64,000 nucleotides of DNA from positions 62,001 through 126,000 of the forward strand of contig CANTFL010001489.1 in the NCBI GenBank assembly GCA_947650285.1, written 5' to 3'. The position numbers and the translations under genes were made by a program. Source of the DNA: Hyaloperonospora brassicae (taxonomy: Eukaryota > Oomycota > Peronosporomycetes > Peronosporales > Peronosporaceae). Numbering within the stretch: position 1 is the first letter of the stretch; every line of letters starts with the position of its first letter. Shown here piece by piece: positions 11,093 through 21,262 of this stretch. The notes beneath the pieces are model-generated. The model worked only from the letters and a program-made list of their open reading frames with translations. It had not been told where the DNA came from and made no database searches.

Positions 11093-14000
11093 CTAACCTT
11101 CATAAAGTAATCCGCCGCACTTATTCTTGATCAAGTCAGGAGAAGTCGCGATACTTTCAATGAATGTCAGCGATATAGCGCTTTCACGAAAGCCATGCAG
11201 CAGATCCCGACATTTATCCTGGTCCAGCGTATTGTACACACCGTAATGTTCGTCAGCAACTACGTCAGCGACCTCGATCGACTTTTCCAGCAGGGGCCGT
11301 GCAAGCTCCACCTTGGCATTCTGTGGGTAACGGACCAAACGCATGATTGTCTTGGCTGACTCGAGCTGTATAAAGTGCAAATTGAACACGAGGGGCGGCA
11401 GACAACGCTTTCGGATGGCAGCATCTTCTGTGGCATCACTAGAGCAGCCTACAAGCCATCCGTTTTCAAAGCGCAGCACCTCCAGCGTTGCAGCTGTCGA
11501 CCGCGAAACGTGGAATATCAATTCCGCCAAGTAGTCCTCCTCTTCACTATAGAGTGATAGCGTCTCCACAGCAGGTCTGCTCACGCAACTTCTCCACAGA
11601 TCAAACTGCGCAGAAGCCTGGATATATGCGCGCCAACAAAGAAATTCGCGCATGGCCTGTTCAATCTCGTCACCCGTGCGCAGCGATTGGGCGGCACGGG
11701 CCCCATCTATAACGCCAATAGAGTCCTCTGGTAGACTCTCCTCAACAAGCTCCTTCAGGGCAGCAAACTTTCCCTCGAAAAGAAACTGCCGTGTGAGCAA
11801 ATTTGTACGGACCAACGCCTCCGCTCGGTGCTCGGGGAAGAAGCACAAAAACTCAATCGCCCGAATACGCCTCCTGTCAACGTCTGTTGTAGCAACGTCA
11901 AAAGACACTAGTTGACCCTGCTTGCCTTGCTGTTTTTGAGCTACCGATCGATATTCCTCACACAGACGCTCAACAACAGCTTGTAGCACAGTTGACAGGA
12001 TGTCCATACCGGCGTGCTCTGCAACTTGCTTGATGCACAGCTCGCGCTCTAGTCGATCGTCAACAGTAGACAGCATCTGCACATACACCTCGATCAAACC
12101 TGCAGTCGGAAGTCGAGACGCATAGACTGGCACAAACTGCAGCTGGCGATGTTGTACCAGATACCGAATATACAGCTTCAAAATCATATGACCCGTTCGC
12201 TCGTCAAAATGTTCACCAGTGTAGCCGGCGAGCATAATGAAGTGGACGGCAAAGCGCAAAAATATCGAAGAAAACTCGTCGGATCGTACCGTCGTAGTCA
12301 ACTGCAAGTCCCAGTTGTACGAATCGTCCCCCGGGTGCAAGAGCAGCGAGCCCAAAACACTTGACACGATGTACTGAAACTTGCCTGTTACCAACTTGGC
12401 CTGGATTTGGCGGTGGGGTTGGTTGGCCTGCGTGCGGACAACCTCGCTTTGGCTGCCTCGCAGCTCATCAAACAGTGCATCTAGATCCGGTTCATAGCGT
12501 TTCAAATACTTCGTCTTGTCCAGCAAATTAGTGAAGTGACGTAAATGGCGGCCATCGTTGCCAACAACCAACCGTGACGACTGAGCTTTCACCTGCAGAA
12601 GCTTGAACAATATCTCGTCAACCTGGCGCTCCGTAATGCCCTGTAGATATGCCCAACAGTGGTCTTCCCAGCTCTCGCACAGCGGGCTTCCCGTAATAAC
12701 CTGAATGTTACCACTCAGCGCCGCATATGTAAGCTCCTCGTACTTTTTCGCAAGCAGACTTTTGCTTTGAGTTAGTTTCCCGTTAGCAGCTTGTTCGGAC
12801 AAGCGCCAGCACATTGATTTCCAAAGTGCACGCATCGGATTGCCCCGTCGCTCGAGAGGCAGATCATCACGCTCGTTCGGTTCGCTAACACCAACCAAAT
12901 TGCCTCCCGAGAGGCTCGCCGCTCTCCAGGACTGACCCAAACGGATGCACAAGTCAGTAGCGTCGACCATCCGCCCCGCACGAACATACAACCAAACAGC
13001 TTTCAGCAACTCAGCTTCGTCCTCCATGTCATCGGGCAGAACATGATTATCCCCGTCGCGCAGCACTGCATCGGGATCTAGCTGGACCTTTCCTCCAGCA
13101 AAACCTTGTTTTCTCATCACTGTCAACGTACGCGATCCAGCAGTTCCTCGCTTTTCACTAATGGTGATCGTCTTCTCCAGCGCCATGCTCTCCAACCAGG
13201 CTTTGACTGCCATTTGAACCATGAACGTTTCACTCTGTTTTTCCAACAAACACATGGCGTCGTCCTCCAGCATCTCAAACCGTAGATCTTCTTTCTCTGC
13301 TCCCAGCACCATCAACACGTTCTCTTCATCCACCTTCTGCTTACGTGTGCTGCACACCTGCCGCAGCTCGAACAATAAGCGCCACGTGTTGCGCTCGTCA
13401 CGCAACTCCGTCATGTCCTTCTGCAGCCTCTCGCGCGTTACGGTCGATGCAGTTTTCCGACTGTCCGCAAGTGCAGCTTCCAGCTTTTCCAGTCGATTCT
13501 GCAGCACAGTAATGTAGCCACGCAGCAGCTTCGCACAATACAGATCTGAGTTCTGCACCTGCGCCACATTGTCGTAAAAGTCCGCTGCCATCACGGCAAA
13601 CGACGCTTCTTCCGGTCGCACACGAGCCGACAACAAGCTCACGCCTTGCGTCGACGGCACATTGTCAATCGCCAGCGAGCGATCAAACGTCGCCAACTCG
13701 GTCATCACGAGGTCGGTAGCGTCCGACATAGCCATAGACAAAGACTGCGGCTGCTCCTGTCGATAGACCGACGCGATCGACGAGATCGACAGCTTCGGGT
13801 CCGATCGTCGAGTCGTGCCATGGCTAGAATTGCCATAGCTGCTATAGCTATTCAGCGCGCTTTGTCTGTCCTTGTCCTTGTCGACGGCTGCAGCTCGAAC
13901 GATCGAAATGGCCCCTTCCCAGCGCACGCCGCAGTCCACAACGAGCCACGCGTCCTCCACGAGCTGCCCACCAAACATGACACGCGCGTCACGTGCACTA

Positions 14001-14404
14001 AGGCCCAAGTCCGTTGCTGAGCCTCTGCGCGCACAGAGCGCGTGTTTCAGGTCCCCGATCGTCGTATAGCGAGCGTCCACATCCACGTACTCGGTCGAGG
14101 CGTCGGGGAAGACGCCCTTGACGTGCAGCAGGTCGGACGACAGCGCGGACGGACGGACCACCGGGTACGCGAGCGACAACGCGTCGGCGGGAGGGCCGGA
14201 GGTCGTCGTGGGGGGCCGTGTGGAGGACGGCTCGAACGACGCAGGCGCGGGGAGGGCCGTCAACGTGTCGGGCACGTGGCGCGCGCTGTGCATTGGCGCG
14301 TCGCCGAGAGACGCGAGCAGACTCAGCGACGCGTCTGCGCTGTCCAAGAGGCGCTGGACCGCAGCGCTGCGCTGCGCGCTGTCGGGTGACGAACGCCTGG
14401 CCAT
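11093..14404 (-). CDS. Nucleoporin Nup107 homologue with N-terminal ubiquitin-like segment
   Basis: This single-exon protein of 1103 residues is a scaffold subunit of the Y-complex (Nup107-160) of the nuclear pore. The Nup84/Nup107 domain spans roughly residues 340-1090. Hallmarks include LWVYVRAGRMVDATDLCIRLG followed by SWRAASLSGG (about 466-500) and RGNPMRALWKSMCW, which match the conserved 'RAG...A..LC...GQ.WRAA.L.G' core. The remainder is all-alpha, as expected. Residues 1-90 are low-complexity. Residues about 91-172 look like a ubiquitin-type fold (beta strand LLHVKGVF, helix TIGDLKHALCARRG, then ARVMFGGQLVED), which ordinary Nup107 proteins lack. Start: the frame stays open upstream through a GATA microsatellite that translates to repetitive peptide, so the ATG at 14404 (MARRSSPDS) is preferred. 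The gene is divergent from the arginyl-tRNA synthetase gene. Confidence 0.88.
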   Translation of the reverse strand: MARRSSPDSAQRSAAVQRLLDSADASLSLLASLGDAPMHSARHVPDTLTALPAPASFEPSSTRPPTTTSGPPADALSLAYPVVRPSALSSDLLHVKGVFPDASTEYVDVDARYTTIGDLKHALCARRGSATDLGLSARDARVMFGGQLVEDAWLVVDCGVRWEGAISIVRAAAVDKDKDRQSALNSYSSYGNSSHGTTRRSDPKLSISSIASVYRQEQPQSLSMAMSDATDLVMTELATFDRSLAIDNVPSTQGVSLLSARVRPEEASFAVMAADFYDNVAQVQNSDLYCAKLLRGYITVLQNRLEKLEAALADSRKTASTVTRERLQKDMTELRDERNTWRLLFELRQVCSTRKQKVDEENVLMVLGAEKEDLRFEMLEDDAMCLLEKQSETFMVQMAVKAWLESMALEKTITISEKRGTAGSRTLTVMRKQGFAGGKVQLDPDAVLRDGDNHVLPDDMEDEAELLKAVWLYVRAGRMVDATDLCIRLGQSWRAASLSGGNLVGVSEPNERDDLPLERRGNPMRALWKSMCWRLSEQAANGKLTQSKSLLAKKYEELTYAALSGNIQVITGSPLCESWEDHCWAYLQGITERQVDEILFKLLQVKAQSSRLVVGNDGRHLRHFTNLLDKTKYLKRYEPDLDALFDELRGSQSEVVRTQANQPHRQIQAKLVTGKFQYIVSSVLGSLLLHPGDDSYNWDLQLTTTVRSDEFSSIFLRFAVHFIMLAGYTGEHFDERTGHMILKLYIRYLVQHRQLQFVPVYASRLPTAGLIEVYVQMLSTVDDRLERELCIKQVAEHAGMDILSTVLQAVVERLCEEYRSVAQKQQGKQGQLVSFDVATTDVDRRRIRAIEFLCFFPEHRAEALVRTNLLTRQFLFEGKFAALKELVEESLPEDSIGVIDGARAAQSLRTGDEIEQAMREFLCWRAYIQASAQFDLWRSCVSRPAVETLSLYSEEEDYLAELIFHVSRSTAATLEVLRFENGWLVGCSSDATEDAAIRKRCLPPLVFNLHFIQLESAKTIMRLVRYPQNAKVELARPLLEKSIEVADVVADEHYGVYNTLDQDKCRDLLHGFRESAISLTFIESIATSPDLIKNKCGGLLYEG

Positions 14405-14516
14405 TAGATCGATAGAGATGTAGATGGACAGATAGATCAACGGACCGATAGATAGATTGATAGATTGATTGATAGAAAAAGTGGGTATTTTTTGCACAAA
14501 TAGATGAATGGATGTA

Positions 14517-14547
<31 letters not shown>
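14517..14547. repeat. (ATAG)n microsatellite
   Basis: There are about 7.5 perfect units, with diverged GATAGATT-type units continuing through 14405-14470 toward the NUP107 start. Confidence 0.9.
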
Positions 14548-14548
<1 letters not shown>

Positions 14549-14635
14549 AGCGTTTTATTTCTCATTTACAGTGCTCGATTACTGCTTCCTGTAAGATCGA
14601 TCAAGGGGGACATGCGATAAAGGATAAATAGATAA

Positions 14636-14655
14636 GTCGTTCGTTCGTTCGTTCG
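14636..14655. repeat. (GTTC)n microsatellite
   Basis: There are five tetranucleotide units in the bidirectional upstream region. Confidence 0.85.
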
Positions 14656-14980
14656 ATAGGTAGATAGATTGAATAGGTAGGGAGTTCGTTCAATAGATAA
14701 AATAGATGTACAGTCTGTTCGATACTTAGATTGATCGAGACAGACACACGCCGAGGTTTCGAATCTAGATAGACTGAAACAGAAGGACTGGTGGTCGAAG
14801 GTCACATACAAACCGCTCTCCTCCCTCGACCCATTCACCTGTCCAGCCAGTTGCACGACACATCTTTGCGCCCCTCTTTAACTTCTGTCGTCGTCGAAGA
14901 CCGTTAACTTCTGTCGTAGCCATCCGATCCCTCCGCCCGCCACTCCCTCAGCCGCCGCGCCACCGCCCGCTGTGCCCGTC

Positions 14981-17446
14981 ATGCAGCTCCTGATCGGCGA
15001 CACGCCCCGCGACGACGAGCTCAAGTGCTTCGTGACCCTGTCGCTCACCCAGACCGTCTTCTCCGTCGCCCCTGCCGACCAGCGCTCGTACGCCACGTGC
15101 GGCGTGCAGCTCGCGGTCGAACCACAGAACGAGCGCATCTTTTCCGCCAATGCCGTGTGTCGCTACGTGGCCGCCGCAGCGCAGCAGCTCCAGAGCGACG
15201 ACCTGATCGTGGACGAGTGGATCGAGTGGGAGGCGAACCGACTGGCGCCGTGGCTGCAGACAGTCGCGTCGCGCGGCCGTTTGCACACGAGCGAACAAGT
15301 GGCGCAGGAGTTGACGGCGCTGCTCGCGGCAAAGGACGAAGAAGGTCGAAAGAGTGGGCGCCAGGAGGACCGGCGCTGTCTCTTTGGCTCGGACCTGTCC
15401 CTGGCCGACGTAATCGTGGGCGTCACGCTGCGCGCTGCTTTTGAGCTCGTGACCGAGCAGCAAAACGAACCACCACTGCTCGAGACGTATCGACGATACG
15501 TGACGCAGCTCTTTGCCCGTGAGGACGTTGCGTTGGGCGTCGCGAGTATGGAGCGAGCGCTGCAGAAGGGCAGTGGCGGCGCTGCTGGTGCGGCTGCTGC
15601 CGGTGCGGCTTTGGTTGTTGACGGCGAGACCGCTGTCGTGCGGTCGACGTTCGAACTTGACGAAGAGCTTGAGAAGGGTCTGACGTTCCACAACATTTTG
15701 GCTATCGTCGAGTCGATCTTTGATGCAGCTGTCAAGACTGCGTACCCTGGTCTGGCTGTCCCGCCTGTAGAGGTCACGCGCACGAACGTCAAGAACGCCA
15801 AGTTTGGCGATTACCAGTGCAACTCGGCCATGGCTATCTTTACCGCGCTGAAGGGAACGCCGCATGCTGCCCAATCGCCGCGGGCTGTCGCCAGCGCTAT
15901 TATTGCCGCGATGCCGGAGACGCGCGTACTGGACCGTCTCAGCGTTGCGGGCGCGGGGTTCATCAACGCTTTCTTGACGCGCGATTTCGTGGTCAAGCGA
16001 TTGCAAAACGTGCTGGTGAACGGTGTGCAGCCGGCTCCACAAAAGCAGCAGACCGTTGTCATTGACTTTTCGTCGCCGAACATTGCAAAAGACATGCACG
16101 TGGGGCACCTGCGCTCCACGATTATCGGAGACACAATGTGTCGCATCCTCGAGTTCCAGGGTCATAATGTGAAGCGCATCAACCACGTGGGTGACTGGGG
16201 CACTCAGTTTGGCATGTTGATTTGCCACCTCACGGAGACGTACCCGAACTGGGAGACAGAGATGCCGAACGTCACGGACCTCACAAAGCTGTACAAGGCC
16301 GCGAAGGAGCGCTTCGATGCCGATGCAGACTTCCATGAGCGCTCGAAGGCACAGGTGGTGCTACTGCAGTCCGGTGACGAAAAGTCTCGCAAGGTCTGGA
16401 CGACCTTGTGTGACATCAGTCGCCGTGAGTTCCAGAAAGTGTACGACCGTCTCGGCGTGTCGCTCACGGAAATGGGCGAGTCGTTCTACAACCCGATCAT
16501 TCCGGGTGTTCTGGACCAACTGCGTGCCAAGGGTCTCATGGAGGAGAGCGACGGCGCCGAGGTGGTGTTCACCAAGATCTACAAGCAGCCATTCTTGCTC
16601 GTGAAGAGCGATGGCTCGTACTTGTACGCGACGACCGACATTGCTGCGCTGTGGTACCGTCTTCACGAGATGCAAGCGGACCGCATTATTTACTACACGG
16701 ACTACACGCAGAAAGACCATTTCAATCTGCTGCTCGAAGTCGGCCGCATGTCGGGTATCTACGATCCCACGAAGCAGCGCGCAGATCACGTTGGCTTCGG
16801 TACGGTGAACGACGAGTCGGGCAAGCGCTTCAAGACTCGCTCGGGTGAGGTCGTGCGCCTCGTGGAGCTGCTGGATGAGGCAAAGATCCGCATGAAGGCG
16901 CAGCTGATAGAGCGCATCGAGGCGGGACAGACGGCGCTGCCTATGGACCAAGTGGACATTGCGGCCGAAAAGCTCGGGTACGGTGCCGTCAAGTACTTTG
17001 ATCTACGTCAGAGCCCCACGTCCAACTACATTTTCAGCTTTGACCGCATGCTGTCGACGAACGGCGACACGGCTGTGTACCTCATGTTCGCCTTTGCACG
17101 TCTGTCCTCGATCATTCGAAAGTCGGGCGTCGACATGGCGGCACTCGTCGCGCAGCAGCTGAAGGATGGCAACGTGCTGAAGCCCGAGCACCCGACGGAG
17201 CAAGCGCTGGTCACCGAACTGCTGCAGCTGCACGACGTGATTGCGTTCATCAACAAGGACCTGAACTCCAATCGCTTGTGCAGTTACCTGTACACGATCT
17301 CGGAGAAGGTGCAGACGTTTGTCACGGCGTGCCGTGTGCTCAACAGCGAAGAGCAGAGCAGCCGTTTGCTGCTGTGCGACGCCACGGTCAAGACCATGAA
17401 GACGTGTTTTGCGCTGCTCGGCATTGACCCGCTGGACCAGATCTAA
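14981..17446 (+). CDS. Arginyl-tRNA synthetase (class I, eukaryotic type)
   Basis: This 821-residue single-exon enzyme charges tRNA-Arg with arginine. The class I HIGH motif is HVGH (373-376) within NIAKDMHVGHLRSTIIGD. INHVGDWGTQFGMLI follows at 400-414. The KMSKS-equivalent is FKTRSG (617-622), the usual degenerate form in ArgRS. The anticodon-binding DALR domain occupies the C-terminal part and ends LCDATVKTMKTCFALLGI, close to the animal enzyme. Residues about 50-195 resemble a GST C-terminal-like domain (FSANAVCRYVAAAAQQ, LFGSDLSLADVIVGVTLR), as used by several eukaryotic synthetases to dock in multi-enzyme complexes. An Ala/Gly linker (about 197-212) follows. The Add-1 region (VKNAKFGDYQCNSAMAIF) is present. 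The ATG at 14981 was chosen because upstream in-frame codons lack another ATG. It has no clear mitochondrial presequence, though the protein could still be dual-targeted. Confidence 0.96.
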   Translation: MQLLIGDTPRDDELKCFVTLSLTQTVFSVAPADQRSYATCGVQLAVEPQNERIFSANAVCRYVAAAAQQLQSDDLIVDEWIEWEANRLAPWLQTVASRGRLHTSEQVAQELTALLAAKDEEGRKSGRQEDRRCLFGSDLSLADVIVGVTLRAAFELVTEQQNEPPLLETYRRYVTQLFAREDVALGVASMERALQKGSGGAAGAAAAGAALVVDGETAVVRSTFELDEELEKGLTFHNILAIVESIFDAAVKTAYPGLAVPPVEVTRTNVKNAKFGDYQCNSAMAIFTALKGTPHAAQSPRAVASAIIAAMPETRVLDRLSVAGAGFINAFLTRDFVVKRLQNVLVNGVQPAPQKQQTVVIDFSSPNIAKDMHVGHLRSTIIGDTMCRILEFQGHNVKRINHVGDWGTQFGMLICHLTETYPNWETEMPNVTDLTKLYKAAKERFDADADFHERSKAQVVLLQSGDEKSRKVWTTLCDISRREFQKVYDRLGVSLTEMGESFYNPIIPGVLDQLRAKGLMEESDGAEVVFTKIYKQPFLLVKSDGSYLYATTDIAALWYRLHEMQADRIIYYTDYTQKDHFNLLLEVGRMSGIYDPTKQRADHVGFGTVNDESGKRFKTRSGEVVRLVELLDEAKIRMKAQLIERIEAGQTALPMDQVDIAAEKLGYGAVKYFDLRQSPTSNYIFSFDRMLSTNGDTAVYLMFAFARLSSIIRKSGVDMAALVAQQLKDGNVLKPEHPTEQALVTELLQLHDVIAFINKDLNSNRLCSYLYTISEKVQTFVTACRVLNSEEQSSRLLLCDATVKTMKTCFALLGIDPLDQI

Positions 17447-17774
17447 GATGTTGTGGTTGCTGCGATTATTCAACAGAGGAGCTGCTGGCTCTGAGCAAGT
17501 GATGGCTTCAAGCAAGTGGTGGCGTGGCTCAGCTGGTCTGGTGGGTTCCACGTCCAACAGAGAGAGAGAGGTGCAGGAAGCTTACTCAATATTTGATTAG
17601 AAATCTGTCTTGCACAGGACTTGTGCAGTGGTGATCGTGTGAAGGTGCTGTCTAGTAGTATACGCAGAGAGAGAGAGAGAGAGAGAGAGGGCAGTAGTGT
17701 CGTGACGGCATTCGGTGTGCACATGTCGCCAACTATGTCCACTTGCAACGCAATTCAGTCGGTCGGTCCGTCGC
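17447..17774. other. Convergent 3' intergenic region with (GA)n tract
   Basis: This separates the ends of the ArgRS and RWP-RK genes. The only notable feature is the GA repeat at 17666-17689. No further gene is seen. Confidence 0.6.
17666..17689. repeat. (GA)n microsatellite
   Basis: There are about 12 dinucleotide units in the 3' intergenic gap between the ArgRS and RWP-RK genes. Confidence 0.9.
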
Positions 17775-18416
17775 CTATGCGCTCGTGCTGTAGTGGAGCC
17801 CCGTGTGGGTTTCCAGCACAGTGCAGTCGGACAGGATAAAGCGCAGCGAGTAGGCCGACAGGTGCTGCTCGCTCAAAGACCCCTCGTTTAGTCCTTCGTC
17901 CTCGTCGTCGTCGTCGTCAAAGCCACTGCTAACGTCGTCTTTGTCATCTTCGGAAGCTGCAGCGAGTACGGCTGCATCCAGTGGGGTCTCGCTCGTGTAC
18001 CGCGGCGGCGGCAGCGTCGGCACGTCGGCGGGTGTGAGTTGCAGCTCGGACGGCACCTGCCCCCCGACCAGTTCCAAGTACTCGTGCGTGAGCTGCTTGA
18101 TCTTGAGCTGGATACGCGCCTTCTGCGCCGCGTCCGACACGTGCGCCATGTACTTGCACAGGTGCTGGATCTTGATGAGCTTGGACGAGACCTGGCGGTA
18201 GGGCCATCGCTGGATGTGCTTCCGGCGGCACACGCGCTTGACGACGGCCTCGCAGCTCCCGAGTCGCCGCGCCGCTTCCCGCAACGGCAGGTGGTAGTAC
18301 TTTTGCAGCTCGGCGAGCTCAAAGTCGGCGCAGGTAGTACTGCCGCTGCTGCTGGTGGTGGTGGTGGTCATTCGTGCGGTGCAACTCGGCCAGCGGATAT
18401 ACCGATCCACTGCCAC
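17775..18416 (-). CDS. RWP-RK domain putative transcription factor
   Basis: This protein of 213 residues (or 198 from the ATG at 18371) has a single RWP-RK motif, a DNA-binding helix-turn-helix-like domain known from plants, algae and stramenopiles. The domain spans about residues 32-85: FELAELQKYYHLPLREAARR, then LGSCEAVVKRVCRRKHIQRW and PYRQ. The signature RWPYRQ stands where the family has RWPxRK, so the final Lys is Gln. A second half is disordered, with the acidic run DDDDDEDE near residue 170, a possible activation segment. Whether the first 15 residues are translated is uncertain; the second ATG (MTTTTTSSSG) is equally plausible. The target genes are unknown. Confidence 0.85.
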   Translation of the reverse strand: MAVDRYIRWPSCTARMTTTTTSSSGSTTCADFELAELQKYYHLPLREAARRLGSCEAVVKRVCRRKHIQRWPYRQVSSKLIKIQHLCKYMAHVSDAAQKARIQLKIKQLTHEYLELVGGQVPSELQLTPADVPTLPPPRYTSETPLDAAVLAAASEDDKDDVSSGFDDDDDEDEGLNEGSLSEQHLSAYSLRFILSDCTVLETHTGLHYSTSA

Positions 18417-20184
18417 GACACGATCGGCAACGACAGCGCGTGCACGTGGTGGAGCACAATGTGAACTGAAGACATGTGCTCTTCGGCAGCCGAAAGGCGA
18501 CTGGAAATGCCGACGATGGTGATGACGGTGCTGCGGCGGCGGCGGCGGCTGCTGCTGTACTTGCTGCCGCTCGGGGAGCAGGTCGGTCCGTGCGTGGAGC
18601 GTTTGTCGAGCCGAGCGGCACAGAAAGGCCGTTCAGGGGCGCGCGTGGCGCGACGACGTGAACTTGAAGCACGGGCTCTACGGAGCTTTGCGTGCCGATC
18701 GGTCGTGAGCCGCCGAGCGGTGCGGGACGACGACGACGACGTTGCCGACGATCGTAGCAGCGAAAGTTTCGCCTGCCCCGTGTGAGCGCGTGCACACATA
18801 CACACACACGCACGCACGCGTCCGTTGTCGGTCTATCCACAGAGGGGTCGCGGGTGGACGGACGGACAGCCGTGCAGGAGGTGGCTCGAAAGGGGTACAC
18901 ACACACACACACAGCGGCAACCGCAGAGGGGTCAGACGTCTCGCGGGCGACGGCGCGTCCATCGGACAAAAAGGACACGCGGTGGGCTGATTCCCATTCC
19001 CGAGGCGCGTGTCGCCTCGTAGCCCACTGCCACTGCCGCTTTGGATTGTTGAGACAACGTGCGCACGCGCTGTGCCACGTCGTCGTCCGGCCGTCAAACC
19101 CGTCGCGAAGCCACACGACCGTCGGCAGATCGATCGACCGACCAAACGTGCGGTTTGCTCGCGCCAATGATCTGCTGATTGACGACCGCCGACTGTGTCG
19201 GGCGTCTAAAGGCAGCCAACGTCTTCGGACGTAGTATTCCTCTGCTTGACCTGCAGTTATCGGTCAGCTCTGGTTGGCAGGGCGCCATTCATCACAATGG
19301 ATCGGACGCTCTAGACCGGTTCATCTCATTAGCCGCTCGAGCTCCGATGAAGCGTTCGCTAGTGGTGGGACGCGGGTGCCACATTCGATCCGTCGGTCGC
19401 TCATTGTGCCCATCGCATTGCAGCAGCCGTCACGAAACTCGTGGACAGGAACGGGCAAAGGCTACACGGGCCATGCACCCGTTGCGAGCGAGCGACTACC
19501 AAGAGAAGGGAAGACGTAGTGCCTGTTGAACGACCGTTCGCGCTACGCGTATGAGCCGAAACAGCACATCAGTTGGTGTCTGTTGAAGAGCAGCAGCAGC
19601 GCTGCGGTAGACAGCGGCCGGCTGGAAAGACGGCCACGTTGTTGTTGCTACTGTTGTTGTTGCTACTGTTGTTGTTGCTACTGCTGGTGGACGTGTCGAG
19701 CTTCGGCAAAGTGGTGCCCTGCGCTTCTGTCGAAGGATCGACGGTATCTACAGCTTTGGTCTGGTCGCAAGAGCGTGGCCGTAAACGAACGTGCGCGTCT
19801 CTGTGACGCAGAACGGCCGAGACCGGATCCACATGATGTAGCCGCCGCACGAGTCGACTGCGTCAACAACGACGTGGCAACGGATGCGTGACGCCTGTTG
19901 CTGCACACTGTGCCCAGCTGCACATCGGTTGGGTCTGTCGCTGGAATAAAAAGGTCCGGCAGGTAGCACCGAGCCAAGCCGGGAGGTCGCTGTTCCTGAT
20001 GATGGTTGACCAAAATTTAGCGAGCAGGTCTGCAAACTCAGTCGTTTGAAGGAACAACTATTTCGCTTCTTGGAATGAGTTGGAAAACTCATGTTGTCAG
20101 CCGATCACTGGCGCTGGAAAACGATGTGTGCATTGAACATGTGTGTCTGTGTGTGTGTGTTTGGTTTGTTGATGAACACGTTGT
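18417..20184. other. Upstream/intergenic region rich in microsatellites
   Basis: Long open frames on the minus strand here (for example 18319-19167) are Arg/Ser/Pro-rich products of low-complexity DNA and have no homology I can recognise. CA tracts lie at 18791-18816 and 18895-18914, a TTG-type triplet tract at 19639-19682, and a TG tract at 20141-20163. The part nearest 18.4-19.2 kb presumably includes the RWP-RK promoter. Confidence 0.5.
19639..19682. repeat. (GTTGTTGTTGCTACT)n triplet minisatellite
   Basis: There are three units of a 15-bp motif, each a TTG-rich triplet array, near-perfect. Confidence 0.8.
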
Positions 20185-20821
20185 ACTTGTTGGGGGAAGG
20201 CGTAATCCATAGTGCTTTCAATTTTCATGGCATTTTTGAGACGTGGCAAAGAGTAACAGGTTGTGGGCCCCGCAAGTGAAGGTCGTTGCCGCGGAGGAGC
20301 AACGCGCGCAGCCTGGAGCGAAAGCTGGCTGCGAAAGGGTCAGTAGCTTAGGGAGGAGATAAAGAGGTTGTCAAGGAAACACCGAAGAAGACGCAGAGCA
20401 AACTGCTGGACCTCCTTGCATGTCTCATGGAGCGCATGAAGGGAATCAAAAGCGATACGAAGAGAGGAAGCGTTTGAAGGGTCAGGATGCACGTGTATTT
20501 TGCTCGATATTGGGAGAGTGAAGTCCGATGAGCGGCGAAGCAATAGATGAACCACCGCCTCGTCGACTTCCCCAGCGGTGTCGTATTCTACCTAGTTTAG
20601 TGTGAGCAGTCTGGATACGTCTATGCGACAGCCGGTATTGAGATGGCGCAAGCGTCCTAACCAGCGCTACCACAGCAGTGCGTGCTACCACCACGTTTGC
20701 ACCAGTACTTCAGTACGATCACGTACCAGAAACGCGACAGAGAAAGCTTGGAATCCGTCCTTTCGATGGTAATGATCTTCACGAAGGGCTTCAACGTAAT
20801 TCTCTATCGTGGCACAAGCGT
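20185..20821. repeat. 637-bp dispersed repeat, left copy
   Basis: This is nearly identical and equal in length to 32852-33488, in the same orientation. In the right copy the repeat is continuous with the 5' part of a minus-strand LINE, so this is probably a LINE 5'/ORF1 fragment. On the minus strand both copies keep the same short frames (for example …AMKIESTMDYAFPQQ…). The left copy ends 4 bp before the gypsy 5' LTR. Confidence 0.8.
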
Positions 20822-20825
20822 TCTA

Positions 20826-21218
20826 TGTAACAGGGCAGCCCGTTACATGGAATTGTCACTTTAAAGAGATAATGACAATAAAGAATATTAAGTGAATATT
20901 CTTTGAACAATATCACCGAAGTGGTGATATTGAAGGGTCGACCAAAGAGTCCGTTCATTGGTTGATATCTTGATGATATCAACCCACCAATCGCCGCTAG
21001 ACGCGCGCAATGAGTGGTGACGAGACGTCACCATACACTCAGTTATATTAGCATAATTAAGTTAAGTCAAACAGAGAGACAGTGCTTAAAAGACTTAATT
21101 ATATTAATATAACAGTTCTGCTTTTACCTTATCTACGCTTCCTCGTTTGCCTCGTGTACATCTGTCGGGCGCTCCGAAACCCTTGCGTTAAGTTCACGCA
21201 AGGGTGTGCCCCGTTACA
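20826..21218 (+). repeat. 5' LTR of the gypsy element
   Basis: This is 393 bp and begins with a near-perfect palindrome (TGTAAC…GTTACA). It contains AATAAA at about 20878, AATATCACC…GGTGATATT, GTTGATATC…GATATCAAC, the family core motif CGCTAGACGCGCGCAATG, and ends CCCTTGCG…CGCAAGGG plus GTTACA. No convincing primer-binding site was recognised just downstream. Confidence 0.9.
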
Positions 21219-21262
21219 CCTAGTAGCACTTTGTAGTCCTTCCAAGGACCACAACATCCAAC

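Larger units (their letters stand above)
14405..14980. promoter_or_regulatory. Shared upstream region of NUP107 and ArgRS genes
   Basis: This 576-bp gap separates two head-to-head genes and must hold both promoters. It is unusually rich in GATA-type tetranucleotides and related TCGT repeats. No canonical TATA box or clear oomycete initiator could be assigned with confidence. Confidence 0.5.

Noticed and set aside
14948..16336. 462-codon frame on the minus strand across ArgRS
   Set aside because: It is a shadow of the GC-rich ArgRS coding strand, Arg/His/Leu-rich, and has no domain.
18319..19167. 282-codon minus-strand frame upstream of the RWP-RK gene
   Set aside because: It is low-complexity (Arg, Ser, Thr, Cys runs) and arises from CA and CGG-type repeats; there is no sign of real coding.
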